Notes under the pieces: generated by a model
The model's database searches: none
Seen by the model: only the letters and a program-made list of their open reading frames with translations
What the model was told of the DNA's origin: nothing
Assembly (NCBI GenBank): GCA_014607495.2
Contig: CP053148.1
Location: 5,394,001-5,458,000 of the forward strand
Length of the DNA: 64,000 bases
DNA from: Carposina sasakii
Lineage: Eukaryota > Arthropoda > Insecta > Lepidoptera > Carposinidae
Direction: 5' to 3'
Shown here: positions 12,791 to 24,487 of the stretch, one piece after another
Position numbering within the stretch: the stretch's first letter is position 1
How the letters are laid out: every line of letters begins with the position of its first letter
Program-made: the position numbers and the translations under genes

Positions 12791-14180
12791 TTGAAACTAT
12801 TCCAATTGATTCCAATGGTCAAAATACCACAAGTTGCTTATTATTAAAACAGTATCTCAGTTACCTAGAGAGGTATCTAGGTACTCTAGTCCTGTTAAGC
12901 TAAGATTTTATAATCATGTGAAATATAAGGTATTACTTACTATATCCACAGCATGTAAAGTTACTGCTGATACTTTAAGCATGTCGTGGTTTGTAGTAAA
13001 CGAGCGTCACTTGTTGTAACCGCAGTACCTTTAGTTACTGGCCATTATCAGTAGTAGCTTTAAAACATGAGTTGTTCCACAAAATTGGGCGTTAGCATAC
13101 TTTACTACCGTAACACTAAGGATGAGTTCTCGTTTATCAGACTTACTGCCCTTATGCTTATCGAAATTATTAGGTTCCCGGCAAGTAATCAAAATAAGGA
13201 TCAGATCATGTTGTAGAATTTGTTACGCTGATTTCAAATATACTTATAACTAACTTAAATTTGACAAAATTGGTACTTACTGCCTTTATCGATAGTACGG
13301 TAGCATAGAGAAGAATATGTTTTGTATGCTCGGTTAACTAGCTACTTAGGTCCATGTAACGTCCCATTACACAGAAATAGGTAAATACCCATGTTTCCAT
13401 GAATCGTGTTGACACCGCGCCGAGACGGGCCAAATAGCTTCTTTTTCATGAGTTCTTTCAACTTGGTCTACCGTCTGGTTATTGAGTTGGTTAGTTTTTC
13501 ACCTTTTTACTTAGATCTAGGTAAGAGCCATTGTGTGCAATTGTTTTAGTAGGTAGGTTAGGAGCTAGTTAGAGCGACATCCACAGTGGAAACAATACTT
13601 TGCTAGTGCGTGGTAGACAGAATTCCCGCAGACATACATTCCCTGAGGCGATAAGCTAGCAACTTATCGCTCATCTTTTACATCTGTTCCCGCTATGGGA
13701 ACGCGGCTCTAGGAACTGCTTCATCATCCTGTTATTCTTCTCTGTATTTTTTTTATTAGTTTTTCCCGAAGAAAAGGCAAGGGGAACTAAGCCCATACAG
13801 CCATTGTCTTTAGTAAATTATTTCTGGATTTATGATGGCTGATAATGATGATGGTGAATGGAAACGCCGGGAAAATCCTCAAGAACAAGTGTTACCTAGT
13901 CAAAATGAAAAATAATTGCAGAGACAACTTACATGGGCCCATGTAGAGATCGTATTCCGGCTAAAGTTTTACTCAGCTTACCTGCGTAATAAACCATGCA
14001 CACGCACTAAATTCACATCACAAATAATCAAAATATAACTTATCTACCAGAAAACATCACTTTAATGTTAATGGCTTGCATGTGTCCGTGCAAGCCATTT
14101 ACAAATAATTTTTGATTTTCACAAGAAAATTAAACCTGCACCCATCCAGCTTTTCCCGTGAAATCACGCCGCGTGTATAT
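12791..14180. other. No recognisable features
   Basis: Contains a possible SINE-like scrap around 13640-13740 (CCTGAGGCGATAAGCTAGC) but nothing I can delimit. No coding signal. Confidence 0.35.
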
Positions 14181-14188
14181 AGATAGGT

Positions 14189-14497
14189 TAGGGTTGCCAT
14201 CTCAAAACTTTAAAAACCAGTATTTGAAGAAGAAATACCAGGACATTTCGATTAAAAGCCAGGACTATATTTGTGCGATCCCATTGACAATACGATTGAA
14301 GAGAGTTAGTGGCGTACGAATTTTGTGCATTTGTGTTGCGTGGCATTCAGTGCCGGCGACTACCTTAGAAAATCTACCTATAGCGAATGTGTCAGGACTC
14401 TAAAACTCAGGACGATGCTTAAAAACTTTCCAGGACAGCCCAGGACACCCCACAAAGCAGGACAGGTCCTAGTAAAACAGGACGGTTGGCAACCCTA
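14189..14497. mobile_element. Non-autonomous hAT-like element
   Basis: 309 bp with ends TAGGGTTGCCA and TGGCAACCCTA. The flanking octamers AGATAGGT (14181-14188) and ATATAGGT (14498-14505) match at 7 of 8 positions, fitting an aged 8-bp target duplication. TAG-type ends plus 8-bp duplication are hAT hallmarks. The interior has several CCAGGACA-like words. The 81-codon frame across it is not protein-like. Confidence 0.65.
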
Positions 14498-14726
14498 ATA
14501 TAGGTATACCTATCTATGGATTATAGAAATAAAACGAAAAGACCCACTATACGTACCATAACAAGACGTGACAAGTAAACAAGTAACGGAAATAGGAAAG
14601 GGGTTCAATTCAACGGGACAACTTAGCGCATACCCATTGTATTAATAAATGTCTACCCTGTCTCGCTTCCAGTTTAATTTATCTCGTGTCTCGTCAGCTA
14701 ATATCTCGTAAAGTCGTAAGTATAAA

Positions 14727-14898
14727 GGTGGGTTCCCATGGTGCGTGATTTTGCGGACGGACGCGGACGCACCGACGGCTACGGACGTACGCGCACCATG
14801 GACGCGTCTATATTACCACGGACGCTCCGTTTCCCACGATCCGTGGTGCGGGCTGGAGTGCGTCCGTCCGTAATATCACGCACCGTGGGAACCCATTG
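14727..14898. mobile_element. GC-rich MITE with 38-bp terminal inverted repeats
   Basis: Left GTGGGTTCCCATGGTGCGTG pairs with right CACGCACCGTGGGAACCCAT and continues to GCGGACGGACGC, about 38 bp with four mismatches. The middle is rich in CGGACG words. The 67-codon plus frame inside it arises from the palindromic composition. Confidence 0.6.
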
Positions 14899-14905
14899 TA
14901 ATAAA

Positions 14906-17161
14906 GAAGAAAAGTTGTGTCTCGAACGCGGTACAATGTAGGTACCTATCTATTTCTAGGGAATCTAGTGTTTTGGGATATTATTGTATTTTGGGATACA
15001 TGCATATTATTATAACCCTACTGGACCCGTCATCGGAGGCTGATAGTTCGTAAATCTAGTATCTACTTACCTAAATATCCAATAGATATGTGGTTAATAG
15101 TATTATTGGTAAATAGAAATCATCATTTTTTAAATTCTCTATGATTTCTTTTATCTTACTAAATTGTACACATACTTTGTAATAAGGATCTTCAAATAAA
15201 AGTAGGTAGATAACACTAGCAATTCTATACCAGAATTTCACTAACCAACCTATTCGAGTGTCGGTCTGCCTGCAATCGGCAATTTAATTAAACCCTCCTT
15301 AACTTGCTATATCTGATTGACATACTCAACTCACACGTAATAAAGTTACCGAAGTTACTTTAGCTTTGGCACATACCTACTTACATGTTGTAACCGACAT
15401 CCCGGCAAATAATTATATGGCTAACTTTGAACCATGATTCTGAAGTGAAACCACTTTCAATAGAATTATGGCACACAAGTGCCCGGTGAAATAGAAAATG
15501 TATTTATGCAAGTAGAAATACTAACCTCTAACTCAATGATACTTGTTGAGCATTACATTTCCAATATTTGCCTGCATAGGTAGATCAGCAGAATGTGTTC
15601 ATAACATAAACATTTTATAAGACATGGTAAATTACAAGGACTTCAAATAACTTACAAATTCGTTCCCTGGCAATACCTAGAAAGATGTATAGTGCCATGA
15701 CAAGTCTTGACCTTATTACAGCTGAAAAGTCAAATAAATAAATAGAAGTGCATTTCTTACCTGGGCATTACCGATTTCATGAAAGATACTTGCGCTACGA
15801 ATTTCTTACGAATCGTCGCGGCTGCGAAATTAACCGCGGCTACTGAATAGATAAAATAAAACTATGAAATAAAGCACACTATTGCTTTGTTCTTCTGCTG
15901 TAGAAGAAGGGCAACAATTTCAAAAAGCAACTGTGCCGTTGTTGTACCGAAGCTGCGATATGTTAGTAGTGTACTTTTTAAAGTTTTGTCGTGATTTCGT
16001 TCCAACTTTTCACTGGCTAAAAACATTTTTATGTTAACTCCGACGACGGCAGTTCCGAAGAAAGCAAACTCTTAGTTACACACTTAACACATTACCTAGT
16101 GTAAGGTGTACTATTAAACTTATAAAGACTCGGATCGATTTCATCAATTACTGACTTATAACTGACGAACTATGGCACCTTTTATTTCTAATTATGTAAA
16201 TTGAACACCGCCATTGTTTGTGGAATTAATTAATTTTCCTCCGGATATATGTATATTCAAGAGCCCAGAAGGTTATCGTGTTCTCCCTAAGGTTATTTTA
16301 GGGCGGGACTGCAGGGCGGCAGGTAGGGTCAACATCTGCTCACATTATAAGCGATGTTCGAATGCCACGAATATCTGTACCTTGAGTTCCAGCATTCTAT
16401 AACGGATGGTTATTTTACAAAATATTAAGCTTCTAAATATTTGTCAACTTACGAGTAGGTTGCAAATTGATTAATATTTTATTTTTTCTGTCATACGACC
16501 ACTATACTCGAGTAATCTGGTTTCTTGTATAGCATATCGTATTGCAATTGCAACTCGTAACGTCCAATTTTCAGCTTGCAAACGCTTGCGGTCTTGTTAA
16601 TATAAATCTGCCAACCTAGTCCAAGTTTATGTACTCCGACCAATGCCAGATCTTTCCGTACTCCACTCGTAGTAAAGATATTCCATCTGTACTCCAGTTC
16701 TAATAATATTAGGGTTGAAATCCGGCTTGCCTGACGAGTTCATCCAACTCTATTTTCATGTAAGGGATCGCATAATGATTGACAACCCTGGCCTCCGTCA
16801 AGTGTGGGAGGCAGGGGAGAGATATAATGAAAATTGAAAACCTTTACGAATAAGGGGCGACAGATACGCTCATTTTCCGTATTCGAAAACCCAGAGGCTC
16901 TGGTGATGATAATCATCGTGGATTGATGACGACTCATTGCTGGTTAGAGACATTTTGATTGTATTTTTAGATAGAATGCAAGTAATGGATTATGCTCTTA
17001 CGACAAACGACGCAATGTAAAACCTTTTCGGTTATTCAATTTGGAACCTTTTAAATATGGATTCACTGTAGATAACGAATGATCCAACTTCAATAGTTTA
17101 AAAATTTGTGCTATCATTTTCAATTTACAGTATTTATGATTGAATTAAGTTACAAATAGTT
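14906..17161. other. No recognisable features
   Basis: AT-rich. Frames of 62-65 codons at 16214 (+) and 16740 (-) lack domain or splice evidence. Slightly GC-richer patches at 15780-15850 and 16260-16340 contain nothing I can name. Confidence 0.35.
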
Positions 17162-17228
17162 TTCCATAGAGATAAAATTATAATTTTATTTAATTAATAA
17201 TAAAATTATAATTTAACCTCTAGGAAAA
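17162..17228. repeat. Near-palindrome of about 67 bp
   Basis: The left half (TTTTCCATAGAG then TAAAATTATAATTTTATT) is mirrored by the right half ending CCTCTAGGAAAA, with a TAATTA centre. May be a minimal fold-back MITE. Confidence 0.5.
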
Positions 17229-17420
17229 ACTGTACTGTACTCAGTACAGATGTACTAAATAAAATATATTTTTTAGAAGGTTGATATTTGAGAGCACCAT
17301 AAAAATTAGAAAGCCGGACACGTATGTACATGGAAGCCTTGAACGTAATTATAGGTATACATAAGTAGGTACATATATATATTTAGAAAAGAGATGGTAA
17401 AATTCGTCATCCGAGTAATT

Positions 17421-17528
17421 GACCCGGTAGCTCAGTGGTTAGAGCAACTAGCGCGGTATGCAGTGGTCGTGGGTTCGATTCCCATTCGGGTGAAATTTTT
17501 TTCCATTTCTTTATTAATAATTTTATAA
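17421..17528 (+). mobile_element. tRNA-headed SINE, family A, copy 1
   Basis: The head resembles a tRNA gene: A-box-like TAGCTCAGTGGTTAGAGC and B box GGTTCGATTCC (17472-17482). It is followed by a non-tRNA tail (TTTTTTTCCATTTCTTTATT then AATAATTTTATA) shared with the copies at 23121 and 27898. The shared tail outside the tRNA marks it as a retroposon, not a tRNA gene. The acceptor and anticodon stems pair imperfectly. Confidence 0.7.
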
Positions 17529-17984
17529 TTAGTAGGTATAATTAAGTAATAATAATAAACATCGTAAAAAATTTTAGTAAGAAGGAGGGAAATTCATTAT
17601 GATACTCGTATTAGTTCTGGTTTTAATTTCCTTTCATAGAGATAGTAAAAACTCTTATTCAACAGAACTTTATATTTGTAAGTCATAATAGAATAGCTAA
17701 ATATAGCGAATATAACCAAACACAGAGAAAAATAATAACACCTGTATAAGTAAAATAGATTTAATCGAGTTACCGATTCATTCAAGCAATTTGTATATTC
17801 AAAATATTTATAGTAATAAATGCAGGATTTTGCTATTGTAACGTTATTTAAAGATACATAGTTGTTTAGAACCGATCGACAATAATATCAGATTCTTTCG
17901 AAATCACCTTATCAGATAGTTTTGATAGATTTCTTAATTCTGATGAAATAGACGTCATTAAAGAGAAGAATATACCTATTGGGT

Positions 17985-18125
17985 TGACCACCTGTCACTA
18001 CTAAGCGAAGTTGTACATCTCAACTATACCCTAAAAATTGGTCAGAAGTGGCACCATGTGGTTCTATCGGCCCTTAGTGCTTTGCCTACCCCGTAAGGGA
18101 TAAAGGCGTGATTATATGTATATAC
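17985..18125 (+). mobile_element. SINE-like tail fragment ending GCGTGATTATATGTA
   Basis: Contains GGTCAGAAGTGGCACCATG and CCTACCCCGTAAGGGATAAA then GGCGTGATTATATGTA, the 3' part of a very common lepidopteran SINE. A second fragment occurs at 51915. Its 5' head is not recognisable here. Confidence 0.5.
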
Positions 18126-18430
18126 CTACATTGTTAATAAAGAAAATGAATTAACAATTTTATGGTAAGGATATTTAACAGGCATTGTCTATAAATTCTA
18201 AACTCCCTTTCTCCTTTTATTATGAAAGAAGTTGTAAGTTAGTAGGATAATAAGCTACGTAACATGCATACTAGGCATATTCTTTTTTCGATGCGCACGC
18301 GCTGTTCGCTGGCGTAGCAGATCCTATCCGTAGCACATGCTACGAACTACGAGCCAGCTACGGCAAGGGCGTAGCTGTAGAGCTATCTCACGCATAAAGC
18401 CTCGAGCACACCGGATGCGTATGCTTAGGC

Positions 18431-18772
18431 CGCGTCCCCATTAGGCAAACAGTGAGCGGCTGACTGTTCGCCGACTGACTCTGATTGGCGTATCGGTCGC
18501 TAACTCAATATTAACTGAGCGGTGAACTAGAGCGTATTAGCCGCAAAGCGCTTGCGAATTCTGAGGGAAGGTAAAGAAGACGAACGGAGCGCCGGCGTAG
18601 TGAACAAACTGCGCCGCTCAGCGCCCGCATCATTCGCTGCGAATCGGAATGAGTCGGCAAGCGTCGCAAACTGCGTTCATTACGCACTGTATGGACCCTC
18701 CATTTAAAATGTATAGGGAGGCAAACTGGAAGAAAACTGTAAGACGCTCACTGTTTGCCTAATGAGGACGCA
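18431..18772. mobile_element. Nested element with GCGTCC..CATTAGGCAAACAG ends
   Basis: Left CGCGTCCCCATTAGGCAAAC AGTGAGCG and right CGCTCACTGTTTGCCTAATG AGGACGC form inverted repeats of about 28 bp with one mismatch. It sits inside the CACACCGGATGCGT-family copy. ATGCTT occurs just outside both edges and may be part of a target duplication. GC-rich interior, no frame. Confidence 0.65.
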
Positions 18773-18823
18773 TGCTTGCACGTAAGCGTAGACGTGCACG
18801 TACCACGAGTTGTGATGTAAAGA

Positions 18824-18865
18824 TAGACGGTAAGCAGTGTGAGAGGACACACTGCTTACCGTCTA
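18824..18865. repeat. Perfect 18-bp hairpin, 6-nt loop
   Basis: TAGACGGTAAGCAGTGTG, loop AGAGGA, then its exact reverse complement. Absent from the sister copy at 37 kb, so it may be a local inverted duplication. Confidence 0.7.
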
Positions 18866-19361
18866 CAACTACATACGCATCCAATCAACGCCGACGTTAC
18901 GCGGTATAATGTTACCTTACACGGCGAACGTTTATGCAGTTAGTACGTGGTGTTATGGAGCAATCAGCGAGAAACGAGCCGCTTTTACATGTATAGATTT
19001 TGGTCTATGGCCATGTCGTGGTATTAAAAATCACAGAAATGTTCATGAACTTTTTGTCTACATTTCTTTATTAGCCTTCAAAATTAATAATAGCTATAAT
19101 TTAATTTTGATGGTTACACGGAGTGTAGGTAAGTTATAATTTTCTCATTGGAGCGTATCGAAGTAATTGAGAACAACTTAAATTAATTAGTAGGTTTAGC
19201 AGGTGCGCGAAGCGAGTTCAAAGGCATGACGTAGGATGAGGTTATAACAACATCTAAGAACGTATTAAAATAACATCATATTAACACACTGTATGTAGAT
19301 ACAGGGCCGTAGCTACGAGGGGGCATCATGGGGCAATGACCTACCTTGAAATCACAATACC

Positions 19362-19830
19362 AGGCTCGAGGACGAGGGTTCGATACGGGAAGCGAACTAC
19401 ACCTTCTTCTGGAAGGGTAAAGGTGCTGCTGATACTCGGAAGTATGCATTGAGTATGATTCGCAATCAGGAACGATCTTCTTTCTTCGGTTGAGACTCCT
19501 ATGGGTGTCTCGAAGCACTTAATGATCCTACGACTTAACATCTCAAGTGGGTTCGTCACCATAGTTTCGGCGTACGCTCCAACGCTTCCTTCGTTAGCCG
19601 TAGCCAAGGAGCAGTTTTATGACCAGGTGGATGTGGTTGTAAGTGCGGTGCAGCCGGGCGACCGACTGTTTCTCACGAGGGACTTTAATGCCCGTGTGGG
19701 ACAGGACGCCTCTTCCTGGCCAGATTGCACAGGTGACCACGGCGTGGGAATGCAAAACGACAACGGACTACTATTGTTGGAGTTTTGCTCTAAATACCAG
19801 CTGTGCGTTGCCGATACGTATTTCAAAGGT
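19362..19830 (+). pseudogene. RTE-like LINE endonuclease domain fragment
   Basis: Part of the apurinic-type endonuclease that nicks target DNA for non-LTR retrotransposition. In the first frame (from 19362) I read YTFFWKGKGAADTRKYALSM; after a frame change near 19500 the second frame gives VTIVSAYAPTLPS, RDFNARVGQD and LCVADTYFK. The normally conserved GDFNARVG reads RDFNARVG, and the domain lacks its C-terminal third and all RT sequence. A 5'-truncated, frameshifted relic; the open frame continuing to 19923 leaves the family after 19830. Same general family as the RT piece at 63.7 kb, but continuity cannot be shown. Confidence 0.8.
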
Positions 19831-19923
19831 AAGTTTATGAGAAGTTTCTTGGATTCATCCTCGTTGTCATCCTGTCATGGCTTCCTAAGCATTGCTAACT
19901 ATAATTTAGCGTTGCCGGAATAA

Positions 19924-20232
19924 AAGAAAACGTAGGTTTACTACGAAATATATGGGTGGTACGATTTATCTCCTGGTACAATATAGCCAACTATCCCCTA
20001 TACCTACCATATCATTTTGTATAACTTCAAACTATAATTTTCTACAAATACGGTTGGACGTCACCGCATCATATCTGAGGCATTACGAGGCTCATTAATG
20101 GAAATGGGTACGTCTTCCTGTCGCGACACACAGTTTCCGTAACGGAAGCCTTTCCATCCACCATCCATCCTCTGGGTAAGTATAACTATCTGAGTACAAA
20201 AATCTGTGGCTTTAGTAAGTACTTACGATACT
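19924..20232. other. No recognisable features
   Basis: Spacer between the endonuclease relic and a MITE; contains TTCCATCCACCATCCATCC, otherwise nothing recognised. Confidence 0.4.
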
Positions 20233-20611
20233 TATACAGGATGTTTTTCCGTTGCCACCCTTAACGAAGGGTACGTACTCTATACGTCAATTAAAGTAAG
20301 TTTATGCCAAAAAAAAATGCTGGGAAACGATGTAACTTTTTTTTATTTACTTGATCGGGCGAAATTTATAGTGTTTAGTGTTTATGCTGGTTTTTTCATA
20401 GACAGATATTAATTATTTCTCATGAAAAAATCTTACTACACGCGTCAATGTGCATTTATGCAGAAAAACGCAGTCTATTTACTCAACTTTGGACTCTAAT
20501 ATTTTGGAAACAGACACTTCCCAGGTATGCTTCCATGGAGGAAAATGATCGTGATGATGAGAAGATTCCGTAGTTTTCGGGAACGTTGACGACCAAAAAT
20601 CTTCCTGTATA
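20233..20611 (+). mobile_element. MITE, GTTGCCACCC family, copy 1
   Basis: Starts TATACAGGATGTTTTTCCG and ends CTTCCTGTATA. The core carries the inverted pair CCACCCTTAACGAAGGGT, TTGATCGGGCGAAATTTATA and CAGTCTATTTACTCAACTTT. Near-full copies are at 28882, 50103 and (shortened) 38089; a half copy at 7928. Non-coding, with only short inverted ends. The 68-codon frame inside is chance. Confidence 0.75.
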
Positions 20612-20669
20612 TACCTAAATATAAAAAAATTACAAATATTTATAAACTTTACAATACATTAGTCCCATA

Positions 20670-20833
20670 CAGCGCCGGCCCGAAGTAAATTTTAGAATGG
20701 AGCGAGATCCAATTATGGCGCCTCTCCTATTTGCTCCTAATAATATATACCTGTCTCTTTACCATTTAGGCGCCCTCTAGGATTTGGCGCCTGGAGCGAC
20801 TGCTCCGTTCGCCGTATGGGTCGGCCGGCCCTG
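20670..20833. mobile_element. hAT-like MITE with CAGGGCCGGCC ends
   Basis: Left CAGCGCCGGCC and right GGCCGGCCCTG are inverted repeats with one mismatch. The interior has GGCGCC words (TTATGGCGCCTCTCC, TTTAGGCGCCCTC). CAG(G/C)G ends are typical of hAT elements, but the flanking octamers do not match, so the superfamily call is tentative. The 93-codon frame beginning in it is not protein-like. Confidence 0.5.
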
Positions 20834-20872
20834 GCCCACACTATCTCTAAGGTCTTGTATCGTAGGTACTAC

Positions 20873-21010
20873 TTATACATATATTATAGATACATTCATG
20901 GCTCAGAAAAAATTATATCGATATTCATCACATCAATGTTTGCACCTACCGAGATTCGATCCCAGGACCTATGACATTGCAGGCGGGACACTACCAACAA
21001 CCCAATCGAT
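20873..21010 (-). mobile_element. tRNA-headed SINE, family B, antisense copy
   Basis: Reverse complement of the copy at 21214: shares GTTTGCACCTACCGAGATTC (B box reversed, TTCGATCCCAGG) and CAATGTTTGCACC. The tRNA head faces right. Diverged, with imperfect pairing of the tRNA arms. Confidence 0.6.
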
Positions 21011-21213
21011 CGTCACCATTTCGTCGTCATTGAGCGATAAAATTGCACCTTATTTTTTACGGTAGAAAAGGAAATTATTTCCGTAAGTATTCGTGTACTC
21101 ATATTTTTTCTCATTACACTTAAGATTGTTTGAGGAAATAAAGCGTGATAAGGTAACAGCCAAACAAACCGACTTTCGCGTTAATAGATAATATTAGTTG
21201 GGATCTGAGGACG

Positions 21214-21400
21214 GATTGGTGTAGTTGGTAGTGGCCCTACGCCATAGGTCCTGGGTTCGAATCCCGGTAGGTGCAAACATTGATTTTATGAATATTTATG
21301 TTTTTTTCCGAATCATGGATATTTCTATACCTATCTACGCGTATTTATAAAGGTATAGGTATACTGTTACAAGACGGATCTTAGTGTGGAACTATGTCAT
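21214..21400 (+). mobile_element. tRNA-headed SINE, family B, sense copy
   Basis: A-box-like TGGTGTAGTTGGTAGTGG and B box GGTTCGAATCC (21254-21264), followed by CGGTAGGTGCAAACATTGAT and an AT-rich tail. The head reads like a tRNA, but the tail is shared with the antisense copy at 20873, so it is a retroposon. Confidence 0.65.
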
Positions 21401-22848
21401 TATAAAGTGTGTGAATATTTATTATCCCCAAACGGTTACGAATCCAATGGGAATTTTTCCCAGTCAATAGAAATGTTCTTTCCAAATTGTAAAATTATCG
21501 GGTTGCGACAGCAACTTTGCGAATTATTTTAAAATATCTTTGTTAAGTATTATCATATTATTGTTAAGTATTATCGTATTATAGTATTATCATATCTGTG
21601 GTAATACAAATAGTAATAAGAGGGCGGATTCGGCTTATCTATTATGTACTTGCTTCCTTATCTTATATTTGTATATTTTATCTATTTTAATTAGTTGTCG
21701 TGTCATCGTAGGCCTGGAGCTAACCAACCTTTTATGTTTTGTTTGTGAATGATTCGATAAATGGGTACAAGTAGACTCGCCGACATGTAACACGGAGGCG
21801 AGAGTACCCAGTCACGGAGTCATCACATCGGTCGAGCATATTCTCACCCCCGACTCGTGGTGATTTCCAGGTCGGGCGCTTTTGTTACGGCTAAAGCCTA
21901 ACAATCATCACTTCATACCTACATCCTGCGAGGCTTCATAGCCGGGTTCTACTCGCGCTGCTAGGCGGTCAGCTGCCAACGCCGAGTATCACACTTCCCC
22001 CCGGGACCACCTACTTTCTTCGGGTCATTCACCTCGTGTTTGGACATCGCTTGTCGCCTTCCAAAGTTACGTGCTACTTGTGACCGAGAATTGTATTGAG
22101 AATCAAGACTTCGTTCCCTCGACCCTTCTTAATATAGCTTGTTAAATTAATTATTCTTTTATTTCCTTTAGTTTTATTTCTTTTATTTTTTAAAATTCTT
22201 TTTGAGCCTGACTGCCCCTTGACTTACCCAGTTAATGAGTAGACAGGTTACAACTATTTGCCTTCTCTGACATATTTGGATATAGCACACAATTAGCGTC
22301 GTTTGTTGTGTGTTGCCCCACAAAGTTTACATGCTTGTAAACTGTGTGGGTTGTATATGTAGTACGTTTCATAGAAAAACTTTCATACCTACATGTTTTC
22401 GGAACTATTTAACATTTTTGAAAGCAGTATCTGCTTAGCATAGATAATGTAGAACTACCGCCCTTGTATGAAAAACTATACCTATGATGAAACGCACTCT
22501 ACCTATACCTATAGTTACATGATAAGACGAAGAAGTAGAGAACTATGTTGATGCGCCGAGAACTGATGATCTAAGATTAGTTTGGACCAATAAATAAAAC
22601 ACATGTTTATTCTAATGATGATATTTATTTGTTTTGCAGAAGATCCAGAAACAGCTTTTAAGCATTTAGATATTTAATTATTGTTTTGATATATTAATAT
22701 TAATGAGTCTACTTAGATGTATGATAGATATGATATTATTATGTCGTTCCCATCGGATCACACTAAGTAAATTATTTAGTTGTTATGACTATAAAATTCA
22801 CAAAACTATTACTTTGCGTTATTATAGGTGGAAAATTTTCTATTATAG
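21401..22848. other. Unassigned; GC-richer block at 21705-22130
   Basis: The 21705-22130 stretch is clearly GC-richer than its flanks (for example CCGGGTTCTACTCGCGCTGC) without any long frame, and resembles a retroelement 3' untranslated region, which I cannot place. The rest is AT-rich with nothing recognised. Confidence 0.35.
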
Positions 22849-23113
22849 TATACAGGCTGTAACAAAAAGGGTATGTTAAGCGAAAAGCTATGTGAAATCC
22901 CTACTGTAGAGAACCTATCCACAAAATTTGAGACCCTAAATCACATGTTTATTTTCCCGATAGTATGGAGAATTTTTAAATATCTCAGGAATTTTCATAC
23001 TATCTTGAAAAAAAAATGTGATATCGAGTCTAAAATTTTGTAAATAGGTTCTCTATAGTGGGCTATTTACATAGCTTTTCGCTTAACATATCCTTTTTGT
23101 TACACCCTGTATA
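22849..23113. mobile_element. Fold-back MITE, GTAACAAAAAGGG family, copy 1
   Basis: 265 bp, almost wholly two inverted arms of about 120 bp: starts TATACAGGCTGTAACAAAAAG and ends TTTTTGTTACACCCTGTATA. Arms carry GTTAAGCGAAAAGCTATGTG and GAGAACCTATCCACAAAATTT. A closely similar copy is at 57494. The SINE at 23121 begins 7 nt after its right end. RNA across it would fold into a long hairpin. Confidence 0.8.
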
Positions 23114-23120
23114 GTATATA

Positions 23121-23230
23121 GTTGTCCCGGTGGCTTAGTGGTTATAGCGGCTGGCGCGGTTTGCAGTGGTCGTGGTTCGATTCCCACTCGGGTGAAGAAT
23201 TTTTTCCATTTCTTTATAAATAATTTTATA
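23121..23230 (+). mobile_element. tRNA-headed SINE, family A, copy 2
   Basis: Head CCCGGTGGCTTAGTGGTTAT, B box GGTTCGATTCC (23174-23184), then the family tail TTTTTTCCATTTCTTTATAA ATAATTTTATA. One base shorter than copy 1 before the B box. The minus-strand 70-codon frame over it is a shadow. Confidence 0.7.
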
Positions 23231-24091
23231 TATAGTATATCACAAATTTCGATGTAATAGAAGTATACTTGTTTGTTATTTTTAGGATAGGACACATTTT
23301 GTTAAGATTGTATAAAGTAATTTCCATTATAATAATCGGTAAGTATGTCAATCAATAAAATAAAATAAATTAATACTAAATAGCTGATCCCGTGTTGTTA
23401 TTAAAATGTGCGATCAGATGGGAAAACTGGAATACGTAGTTTTTAACTACATGTGTATAGGTATACTCGTAGTTTTATAGAAATAGATATTTCTGTAATA
23501 TATAATTCTGTAATTTGATACATCGTTTATCTACCTACTTTTCTATAGAATTGATTTTTCTACGTAAATTTTTAATTTATTCTACAACATTAATTGGCAC
23601 TAACTACAGAAGTTTACCTATGTTTCAACATAACAAACATATGAACTAATGACTATAACTTACTATGGGAATGTTTATAAATAAATTTAATAGATTTACC
23701 CGAATATAAATTTAGAATAAATTATCCAATTAACAAACAGTAAAAGACAAGTATAGACACTTTTTAAAACGACAATGATTAATTATATATAATTATTATA
23801 TTAGATAACTACAGCAATTTTAATGACAAGCGGCAGTATAATTTGAATAACATGTTAATTTGAGTGTTTTATTTATTATTATTTTATAAGTATAACTACA
23901 TATTATTTGGATAGAGGCAGTGAAACATTGTTATGAAATTTAGATATATAGGTATAATGTATCCATAGTGAGATATAGTATATCATATTGGACCAAAATT
24001 CATTAGGTACTCCAAGGTGGTACAAACAATCCATTTAGTTTTACACTGAAATGATACTCATTGACACGTTCTCCAATAAAATATTGATTCA
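23231..24091. other. No recognisable features
   Basis: Very AT-rich, no coding signal or delimitable repeat. Confidence 0.4.
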
Positions 24092-24487
24092 TATACTGGG
24101 TCTAAAAAGACAAGTTTGGTCTTTTAATACCTCGTATTCTTTGTAACACCCCCATAATTTTTTTTATGAAAGCACCCCTGGGAAACCACGGGTTTCCAAG
24201 ATATTGGGGTTCAAAGTTACATTAATATTATTATTTTTTTTACATAAATCCAACTGAAATCGGTTCCCAAACATTTTTTTCAAAGATATCATGTCAAAAT
24301 GTTATGTTAGTTTTGTAGGTACATTTGTATTTGTACTATTGTATATAATGTACGAATACATTGCTTGCAATAAAATGATAGAATTTTTTGTAATTTCCCA
24401 GGGTGGGTTCCATAAAAGAAAATGATAGTAACCTTACAAAGAATACGAGGTATTAAAAAAACATCGTTGTTTTTTACACTCTGTATA
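24092..24487. mobile_element. MITE, GTAAAAAGACAA family, copy 1
   Basis: 396 bp starting TATACTGGGTCTAAAAAGAC and ending TTTTTTACACTCTGTATA, with inverted arms of about 50 bp including TTTTAATACCTCGTATTCTT and AAGAATACGAGGTATTAAAA. A second inverted word, AAAGCACCCCTGGGAAACCA, lies just inside the left arm. Copies at 35293 and 38696. Confidence 0.75.

Larger units (their letters stand above)
18400..18900. mobile_element. CACACCGGATGCGT-family DNA element with a nested element
   Basis: Begins GCCTCGAGCACACCGGATGC and continues after an insertion (18431-18772) with TTGCACGTAAGCGTAGACGT, sequence shared with the larger copy at 37196-37584. Near its right side is a perfect 18-bp inverted repeat (18824-18841 and 18848-18865). 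No coding capacity. Confidence 0.5.

Noticed and set aside
14158..14403. 81-codon plus-strand open frame
   Set aside because: It starts outside and runs inside a hAT-like MITE and has no protein-like features.
14738..14941. 67-codon Arg-rich open frame
   Set aside because: It lies within a GC-rich inverted-repeat MITE; its Arg/Gly bias comes from CGGACG words.
17421..17494. A tRNA gene (also at 23121, 21214 and antisense at 27898)
   Set aside because: The tRNA-like heads have degraded stems and are followed by non-tRNA tails shared among copies, which marks them as SINEs.
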